This document shows positions 42,882 to 48,045 of a stretch of 48,045 nt of DNA, in pieces. Under the pieces are notes generated by a model that worked only from the letters and a program-made list of their open reading frames with translations, was not told the DNA's origin and searched no databases. Location of the stretch: the NCBI GenBank assembly GCA_937906775.1, contig CALCUD010000093.1, positions 1 to 48,045 of the forward strand, given 5' to 3'. How positions within the stretch are numbered: the first letter of the stretch is position 1; each line of letters opens with the position of its first letter. The translations under genes were made by a program, and so were the position numbers. This stretch comes from an uncultured Clostridia bacterium. Lineage in GTDB: Bacteria; Bacillota; Clostridia; Christensenellales; Aristaeellaceae.

Positions 42882-42911
42882 AGTATACCATATCCATCGG
42901 CGAAAAATCAA
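42882..42911 (-). promoter_or_regulatory. Promoter of the frr-polC operon
   Basis: Minus strand: -35 TTGATT (42911-42906), 18-nt spacer, -10 TATACT (42887-42882) preceded by TGG, an extended -10. It lies about 50 nt before the frr start. Confidence 0.7.
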
Positions 42912-43010
42912 CCTGCTCCCTTGTTCCGATGCAGATACGTTCCGGTATACGGTTCGGGTCTGCTCCTGCCGGGTGCGGGCTTCGTCAGTCCCGTATGAAA
43001 GATCGCACCG

Positions 43011-43039
43011 TTGTTTTCATCCCTGAATTATGTCATAAT
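43011..43039 (+). promoter_or_regulatory. Promoter of the DUF3899 gene
   Basis: -35 TTGTTT (43011-43016), 17-nt spacer, -10 CATAAT (43034-43039). The start codon follows 29 nt later. Confidence 0.6.
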
Positions 43040-43067
43040 AAAGTGAATTGTGATCAGGAGGTCCCCC

Positions 43068-43436
43068 ATGTTTCTGAATCCGAAGGATTTCCGTCTGAAA
43101 AGGTTTATTCTGTATCTGGTCATCGGTCTGGCTTATCCTCTGTTTGCCTTCCTGACCCGGAATAACAGTCTGCTGGAACTCAGTAACGCCTGCGTGATCA
43201 TCGGTCTTTTGTTCCTGGCGCTCGGTATTCTGGGAATCGCCGCTTTGCACGGAGATTTTGATATTTCCGGCTATGTGCTCCGCCGGTTCCGTCACAAAGA
43301 GAACATGAAGCCCTTTGATGCGTATATGGAAGATAAAAATGAAATCAGAGAGGACAGTTTCAACTACCCTCTCCTCATCGGTCTGATTCTGATCATCGTT
43401 TCGGTGATCACATCCGCGATTTATTCAAACCCGTAA
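43068..43436 (+). CDS. DUF3899-like small membrane protein
   Basis: A 122-residue membrane protein with three predicted helices (about 10-28, 37-57 and 100-118) and a charged cytosolic loop between the second and third (GYVLRRFRHKENMKPFDAYMEDKNE). This pattern and the FDISGY segment resemble the DUF3899 family of Firmicutes, whose function is unknown. ATG at 43068 has AGGAGG 6 nt upstream, an excellent ribosome site; the in-frame GTG at 43050 is upstream of that site and rejected. The gene is a monocistron: it faces away from frr and converges with the oligopeptide transporter operon, leaving 7 nt between stop codons. Confidence 0.75.
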   Translation: MFLNPKDFRLKRFILYLVIGLAYPLFAFLTRNNSLLELSNACVIIGLLFLALGILGIAALHGDFDISGYVLRRFRHKENMKPFDAYMEDKNEIREDSFNYPLLIGLILIIVSVITSAIYSNP

Positions 43437-43443
43437 AACGGAT

Positions 43444-44397
43444 TTACAGATTCCTGCCGTACAGCCTGACCTGATATTCGGTCAGCTGTTCCGGTGTGCA
43501 ATATACATAATGTCCGGGTCTGACTTCACGCATCTCATAGTCAGGGCCGGTTTTTTCTTTTTCCGTATCCTGATACGTAATCGGAGTACGTTGCTTCTCA
43601 ATGATAGGATCCGGCATCGGAACCGCGCTCAGCAGAGAAATGGTATACGGATGCGTAGGATAGTTGAACAGCTCTTCTGTTTCTGCAATCTCAACAATTC
43701 TGCCGAGATGAATGACTGCGATCCGGTCCGCGATAAAACGGACAACAGACAGATCATGTGCGATGAACAGGTAGGTCAGGCCCTTTTCATTTTTCAGCTT
43801 GTTCATCAGATTCAGAACCTGTGCACGGATGGAAACATCCAGCGCGGAGATCGGTTCATCCGCCACAATCAGTTTCGGTTCCATGATCAGTGCGCGCGCA
43901 ATCCCGACACGCTGGCGCTGTCCGCCGGAAAACTCATGCGGATAACGTGACTTATGCTCGGGCAGCAGGCCGACATCCGTCAGCGCCTGATCCACCTTGC
44001 GAATCCGGTCCTCTTCATTTTCATACATATGAAAATTGTAAAGGCCTTCCGATACGCAGTACTCAATCGTCGCACGTTCGTTCAGGGACGCTGCGGGATC
44101 CTGAAAGATCATCTGGATATTCCGGATCACATTCCGGTCTTCCTCTTTGGAAAGCTTTCCGGAAATACGTTGTCCGTTAAACCGGATTTCTCCCTTGCTG
44201 AGCGGATTGATCCGCATGATGGCACGGCCGATCGTCGTTTTACCGCTTCCGGACTCACCGACCAGCGCGAAGGTTTCACCCTTATAGATATCAAATGTAG
44301 CGCCCTGAACTGCGGCAAACCGTTTTTTCTTTTCACCGAAAGAAATTTCCACGTCCTTCAGGGAGAGCAAGACTTCACTGCCGTTATTCTGTGACAT
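43444..44397 (-). CDS. amiF: Oligopeptide ABC transporter ATP-binding protein (AmiF/OppF)
   Basis: A 317-residue cytosolic ATPase of the peptide importer. It has Walker A GESGSGKTT, the Q-loop MIFQDPAASLNERATI, signature FSGGQRQRVGIARAL, Walker B LIVADEPISALDVS and the H-loop FIAHDLSVVRFI. The C-terminal oligopeptide-family extension follows (PYTISLLSAVPMPDP). ATG at 44397 has GGAGG 8 nt upstream and overlaps the preceding ATPase gene by 14 nt. Length agrees with OppF/AmiF (about 308-320). It pairs with the other ATPase to drive the AmiC/AmiD membrane subunits. A GTG at 44406 is a less likely start because it adjoins the ribosome site. Confidence 0.93.
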   Translation of the reverse strand: MSQNNGSEVLLSLKDVEISFGEKKKRFAAVQGATFDIYKGETFALVGESGSGKTTIGRAIMRINPLSKGEIRFNGQRISGKLSKEEDRNVIRNIQMIFQDPAASLNERATIEYCVSEGLYNFHMYENEEDRIRKVDQALTDVGLLPEHKSRYPHEFSGGQRQRVGIARALIMEPKLIVADEPISALDVSIRAQVLNLMNKLKNEKGLTYLFIAHDLSVVRFIADRIAVIHLGRIVEIAETEELFNYPTHPYTISLLSAVPMPDPIIEKQRTPITYQDTEKEKTGPDYEMREVRPGHYVYCTPEQLTEYQVRLYGRNL

Positions 44398-45451
44398 GGA
44401 AAACACCTCCTTCGGATGTCATGCTCATGATCTTTTCATGCAGATTCCGGATCGCCTCCGGTTTTTCAACCTTCGGGGCTCTGGGATCCAGCAGCCAGGT
44501 CTTCGCGTAGTGGGTATCGCTGACCTTGAAGAAGGGCGGTTCCTGAACAAAATCAATCTTCAGCGCCCTCGGGTTCCGGGGTGCAAAAGCGTCGCCTTCG
44601 ATTTTATTGAAAAGGGAGGGCGGAGTCCCTGTTATGTAGTACAGATCCTCTCCCTTGACTCCCAGCTGCGGGAGCGATGAAAGCAAGGCCCAGGTATAGG
44701 GATGCTGCGGATCGTAAAAGATATCGTTGACCGTACCGTATTCGATAATCTGTCCGGCATACATGACGCCGACGCGGTCCGCCACATCGGCAACCACGCC
44801 CAGATCGTGAGTGATATAGATTGTCGTGAATCCCAGTTCCTTCTGCAGGTCCTTGATCAGCTTGATGATCTGCGCTTGAATCGTCACATCCAGCGCCGTG
44901 GTAGGCTCGTCACAAATCAGGATTTCCGGATGGCAGGAAAGAGCAATGGCGATAACAATGCGCTGACGCATGCCGCCGGAGTATTCAAAGGGATAATTGT
45001 CAAACCTGGCCGCAGCGTTGGTGATCCCGACCTTCTCCATAATATCGATGGCCTGTTTTTTCGCTTCCGCCTTGGAAACCATCTGATGCTTCTCAATGAC
45101 TTCCGTAATCTGGGAGCCGATCGTCCGAATCGGATTCAGGGATGTCATCGGGTCCTGAAAAATGGTTGCGATCCGCTTTCCGCGAATATCCGTCCAGTCC
45201 TTGTCTGTCTTCAGTTCGGTCAGATCCTGGCCGTGATACATAATGGATCCGGCGGTAATCTTTCCGTTGGACTCAAGCATCCCGGTAAAGGTCTTGGTGA
45301 ACACGGACTTTCCGCTTCCGCTTTCGCCGACAATGGCGAAGGTTTCCCCCTCGTACAGATCCAGAGACACACCGCGGATTGCGGTGAGATAATTTTCACG
45401 GACCCGGAATTGAACCTCGATATCCTTAGCTGAAAGAATAATCTCGCTCAT
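44384..45451 (-). CDS. amiE: Oligopeptide ABC transporter ATP-binding protein (AmiE/OppD)
   Basis: The second ATPase of the peptide importer, 355 residues, the same length as pneumococcal AmiE. It has Walker A GESGSGKSV, Q-loop TIFQDPMTSLNPIRTIG, signature YSGGMRQRIVIAIAL, Walker B ILICDEPTTALDVTIQ, and the H-loop YITHDLGVVADV. The C-terminal extension contains GTPPSLFNKIEGDAFAPRNP, matching the family end region, although the usual Fe-S cysteines of some OppD proteins are absent. ATG at 45451 has AAGGAGG 5 nt upstream, and the longer in-frame reading to 45511 is upstream of that site. Confidence 0.93.
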   Translation of the reverse strand: MSEIILSAKDIEVQFRVRENYLTAIRGVSLDLYEGETFAIVGESGSGKSVFTKTFTGMLESNGKITAGSIMYHGQDLTELKTDKDWTDIRGKRIATIFQDPMTSLNPIRTIGSQITEVIEKHQMVSKAEAKKQAIDIMEKVGITNAAARFDNYPFEYSGGMRQRIVIAIALSCHPEILICDEPTTALDVTIQAQIIKLIKDLQKELGFTTIYITHDLGVVADVADRVGVMYAGQIIEYGTVNDIFYDPQHPYTWALLSSLPQLGVKGEDLYYITGTPPSLFNKIEGDAFAPRNPRALKIDFVQEPPFFKVSDTHYAKTWLLDPRAPKVEKPEAIRNLHEKIMSMTSEGGVFHVTE

Positions 45452-45461
45452 TGTATCCTCC

Positions 45462-46382
45462 TTACCTGTGGGTCCGCGGATCTGTGGCGTCCGCCAGTTT
45501 CTGTCCCACAATATACAGGGAAATGGAAATGGAGGCCAGAACCAGCACGGGAATCCAGAACAAATGCGGATAGCCGTTCATAAACGAAACATACTGTGAG
45601 ATGGAACGGCCCAGAGAGGCGTGAGTGGTACCCAGGCCGAGACCGAGGAAGGAAAGAAACACTTCGTAACCGATCAATCCGGGAATGTGACGGGAAACAT
45701 AGGTCATGATCACGGAAATCAGATAAGGAAGAATATTCCTTGTGATCATTTTGAAGGTACTGGTGCCGAGACATTTGCTCGCCATGTTGTACTCCCGGTC
45801 ACGGATGATCATCACCTGCGTACGGATAAAGTACGCGACAAAAATCCATTCGGTACAGGACATGGTAATGATCAGGGAACCGAAGCCGGCACCCAGAACA
45901 TAGGACAGGATCATCGCCAGCAGCAGGAACGGAACGTTGGAAATGATATTGTATACTTCAATCATCCAGCGGTCCATCTTCTTGCTGAAGCCCCAGAAGG
46001 CGCCGACCGTGATTCCGACCACCATGTCAATCGCTGTACAGATAAAGCTGATCAGGATGGAATTCCGGGCACCGGCCCATACGGCATCAAATACGGAATT
46101 CCCGACATTGTCGGTACCGAAAATGTGTTCCTTGCACGGAGCGAGGAATTTCATCTCCGCGTTGTTGATATTGGGCGTGACGATCGGGCTGTATCCGGAA
46201 AAAGACGGCTGGATCAGCGCGAACAGGACAAGCGCAAGCATAAATACCGTGAAGAACATGGCAACCTTGCTCTTCCGGAACGTTCTCCAGACGGATTTCC
46301 AGTAGGAATACCGCGGTGCCGCGATATGCTCGGATTCTTTTTCATCAAACTCCGAGAACTCAAAGAGATTCATTCCATCCAT
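45462..46382 (-). CDS. amiD: Oligopeptide ABC transporter permease (AmiD/OppC)
   Basis: A 306-residue inner-membrane subunit with a short cytosolic N-terminus, an N-terminal helix (about 36-58) and the five-helix permease core. It carries an N-terminal OppC-like domain (TPNINNAEMKFLAPCKEHIFGTD) and the EAA-loop region ASKCLGTSTFKMITRNILP, which contacts the ATPases. Length agrees with AmiD (308). The start overlaps the preceding gene's stop by 1 nt (TAATG). It forms the channel with the AmiC-like subunit. Confidence 0.93.
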   Translation of the reverse strand: MDGMNLFEFSEFDEKESEHIAAPRYSYWKSVWRTFRKSKVAMFFTVFMLALVLFALIQPSFSGYSPIVTPNINNAEMKFLAPCKEHIFGTDNVGNSVFDAVWAGARNSILISFICTAIDMVVGITVGAFWGFSKKMDRWMIEVYNIISNVPFLLLAMILSYVLGAGFGSLIITMSCTEWIFVAYFIRTQVMIIRDREYNMASKCLGTSTFKMITRNILPYLISVIMTYVSRHIPGLIGYEVFLSFLGLGLGTTHASLGRSISQYVSFMNGYPHLFWIPVLVLASISISLYIVGQKLADATDPRTHR

Positions 46383-47881
46383 TACGATCTACCTGCCTTT
46401 TCACTCAATGAAATTCTCGGGTCTACCTTCGTAAGAATGATATCACCCGCAAGAACGGACAGCACACCGATCGATGCATACAGGAAGGTCAGCGCAATGA
46501 TAATGACATTGTTGTATTGATTGATCGCGTTGGGAAGCATCTTTCCCATACCGCCGACTGAATAGATCGCCTCGGTGATGATGGCACCGGAAAGGCATCC
46601 CGCAAGAGAAATCGGAATCCCCTGAGAAATCGGAATAACTGCGTTCTTGAAAATATGCTTTTTGTAAATCTCGCGCTGGTTCAGCCCTTTGGCACGGGCA
46701 AACTTGACATAATCGGAATTCATCTGGTCAACCACATAACGGCGCATCCACATCATCTCGCCCGCAATGGAAGGCAGAGCCAATGAAATAATCGGCAGAA
46801 TCCAGCTGCGTATGTCAGACGGTCCGTATGTCGTAAATACCGACGGCAGACCGAGATATTTCGTTCCCAGATAACGGAGCAGGTGTATATACGCCAGAGA
46901 CGGCACGGCAATAACGAAAATGATGAAGCACATTCCCAGCTTGTCAAAAAAGCCGTCTTTGTGGCGGGCCATCAGCAGGCCGCACGGCAGACCGATGCCG
47001 TAGGAAAGGATCAGCGCAAAGATACCCATGATGAAGGAAGTACCGACCATGGAAGACTGATCCTTGTTGGTTTCGTAGTTCGCGTAGTTATCGGTGAATT
47101 TCTTTTTATCCATCCGGTCAAGAACCGGCTTATAGGTCAGCGTACCGAAATTGATCGCGGAGTCACTCTCGGAACCTGTTGCAAAGGTAACGGGACGTTT
47201 GTCCTCGGAACCCTGCGAGGAGAACATGACCGACAGACCTTCCAGTCCCTGGAAAGTCGGATAGGACATACCAACGTTCAGGTGGATAAAGTTCTGGTGA
47301 ATGAAGGGGAATTGGGAATCGGTGTAAAGGAGATACTTATGCGTTGTTCCGCTGCCCATAATCGCAAGACCGCCTGTCGGTGTCCTTCCGAAGTAAATCT
47401 TGCGTTCCAGATCAGGATTATTCTCATCCTGAACGGAATGGATCGTATCAATCTGGACCAGATTTCCGAACCATTTCAGAATCCGGGTCATCAGCGGGAT
47501 ATCCTTGTAGGCATACAGCCGGTTACTCACAGGCATATGCTCCACCGTGTAACCCTGGGAAGCATAAAGCTCGGCAAAATCTGCCGACTCCTTTGATTCC
47601 GGATCGAGCGCCGCTTTGATCTCGTCGCTTCCGACTTCATAAAGAGACTTGCAGTAGTCATTGATCTGGACATAATCCAGATAGCCGAGTTTTTTCCAGG
47701 TGGTATACACGTATTCCGTTTTTTCATCCGGTTTTCCGCCGAGCTTGCGATACGTGGCGTCTTCAAAAAAGATATTGTCTCTGGGAACACACGCGTACAC
47801 CAGAATGAAAACAATCGTCATGATGACCAGAACGGAAATCAAGGACCGGAGCAACCTTTTCAGGATATACCCTTTTTTCAT
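46382..47881 (-). CDS. amiC: Oligopeptide ABC transporter permease with large extracellular insertion (AmiC/OppB)
   Basis: A 499-residue permease, nearly the same length as AmiC of pneumococcus (498) and much longer than the 306-residue OppB of E. coli. The first helix is residues 13-31; an extracellular insertion of about 240 residues (roughly 33-275) follows, then the usual five-helix core with LPIISLALPSIAGEMMWMRRYVVDQM and the EAA loop VKFARAKGLNQREIYKKHIFKNA. The insertion contains a YTTWKKLGYLDYV segment and a GSGTTHKYLLYTDSQFPF segment and is probably a domain that meets the binding protein. The core has the typical LAGCLSGAIITEAIYSVGGMGKML end. It is preceded by a 96-nt gap with a hairpin after the binding-protein gene. 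Confidence 0.93.
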   Translation of the reverse strand: MKKGYILKRLLRSLISVLVIMTIVFILVYACVPRDNIFFEDATYRKLGGKPDEKTEYVYTTWKKLGYLDYVQINDYCKSLYEVGSDEIKAALDPESKESADFAELYASQGYTVEHMPVSNRLYAYKDIPLMTRILKWFGNLVQIDTIHSVQDENNPDLERKIYFGRTPTGGLAIMGSGTTHKYLLYTDSQFPFIHQNFIHLNVGMSYPTFQGLEGLSVMFSSQGSEDKRPVTFATGSESDSAINFGTLTYKPVLDRMDKKKFTDNYANYETNKDQSSMVGTSFIMGIFALILSYGIGLPCGLLMARHKDGFFDKLGMCFIIFVIAVPSLAYIHLLRYLGTKYLGLPSVFTTYGPSDIRSWILPIISLALPSIAGEMMWMRRYVVDQMNSDYVKFARAKGLNQREIYKKHIFKNAVIPISQGIPISLAGCLSGAIITEAIYSVGGMGKMLPNAINQYNNVIIIALTFLYASIGVLSVLAGDIILTKVDPRISLSEKAGRS

Positions 47882-47902
47882 AACAACCCTTCCAATATGG
47901 CA

Positions 47903-47931
47903 GAAGCCAGAAGGACAAGCCTCCTGGCTTC
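47903..47931 (-). terminator. Stem-loop between peptide-binding protein and permease genes
   Basis: Arms GAAGCCAG (47903-47910) and CTGGCTTC (47924-47931) form an 8-bp stem with a 13-nt loop, 46 nt after the binding-protein stop. No U-tract follows on the minus strand, so it is more likely an mRNA-stabilising or attenuating hairpin than a full terminator. Confidence 0.5.
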
Positions 47932-47977
47932 CGCCGCACTTTGTTTACCTATAGCAGGTAACCCTATAGAATTGCGA

Positions 47978-48045
47978 TTATTCGCCGGCCATCCAGGCAG
48001 CCTTGGCAGCTTCGTAATCAGCAGCCTTCACCGGCTCGTCCAGCA
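47978..48045 (-). CDS. C-terminal end of a solute-binding protein (partial), probably oligopeptide-binding
   Basis: Only the last 21 residues (LDEPVKAADYEAAKAAWMAGE) before TAA at 47980-47978 are present; the rest lies beyond the right edge. An alanine-rich amphipathic end of this sort is common in clostridial oligopeptide-binding proteins, and in this position the AmiA/OppA gene would be expected directly upstream of AmiC. The identification rests on position and composition, not on a domain. Confidence 0.6.
   Translation of the reverse strand, partial: LDEPVKAADYEAAKAAWMAGE

Overview
This 48 kb window is a chromosomal segment of a bacterium that is almost certainly a Clostridia-class Firmicute. 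The evidence is a Gram-positive PolC-type replicase, the gene order frr-uppS-cdsA-dxr-rseP-ispG-polC, AGGAGG ribosome binding sites, a DivIC-like septum protein, DegV, DUF2156 and DUF3899 proteins, and strictly anaerobic enzymes (indolepyruvate:ferredoxin oxidoreductase). Base composition is close to half G+C by eye. The style of the signal peptides and the transporter-rich content suggest a gut or rumen Christensenellales/Oscillospirales-like organism, but that placement is a guess. I saw no rRNA, tRNA, CRISPR array, insertion sequence or prophage.

Layout. 1-2.6 kb: a purine salvage/uptake operon (xpt, a BMP-family nucleoside-binding protein, and an ABC ATPase cut by the window edge). 2.6-5.4 kb: a lipid kinase and a MATE transporter fused to an RsbW-like kinase domain. 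5.6-9.8 kb: an aromatic 2-oxoacid operon (iorA-iorB-paaK-ACT protein) with its own promoter and terminator. 9.9-11.6 kb: a separate acyl-CoA ligase. 11.6-14.1 kb: RluA-type pseudouridine synthase, PAP2 phosphatase and apt. 14.2-18.1 kb: a heterodimeric ABC exporter followed by a 65-residue ferredoxin:thioredoxin-reductase-like protein. 18.3-21.6 kb: a TAXI-type TRAP transporter. 21.8-23.2 kb: an MFS transporter. 23.6-24.4 kb: a cystatin-like lipoprotein gene interrupted by an in-frame TAG. 24.4-26.4 kb: divergent degV and DUF2156 genes. 26.5-29.5 kb: a 1019-residue fusion of an EamA-like transporter, Cache sensor, HAMP and SpoIIE-type PP2C phosphatase. 29.5-32.8 kb: a cytosolic GH31 glycosidase, a Ppx/GppA phosphatase and a DivIC-like protein. 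32.9-42.9 kb: the housekeeping operon frr-uppS-cdsA-dxr-rseP-ispG-polC. 43.1-43.4 kb: a DUF3899 membrane protein. 43.4-48 kb: an Ami-type oligopeptide ABC transporter with only the last residues of its binding protein in the window.

How the genes work together. Purine salvage is represented twice (xpt with its importer, and apt). The iorAB-paaK-ACT operon should convert aromatic 2-oxoacids, reduced ferredoxin and aryl-acyl-CoA into one another. The frr operon couples translation recycling, isoprenoid and phospholipid precursor synthesis, membrane proteolysis and replication. The most unusual signal is that both enzymes of a partner-switching circuit, a RsbW-type kinase domain and a SpoIIE/RsbU-type phosphatase domain, occur here, each covalently attached to a different multidrug/metabolite-type transporter. 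No STAS-domain partner protein or sigma factor is in the window, so a shared circuit is only a hypothesis. Other points worth a second look are the amber-interrupted cystatin-like gene, stem-loops after all three solute-binding-protein genes, a LexA-like palindrome before the lipid kinase and a PurBox-like element in the xpt leader.
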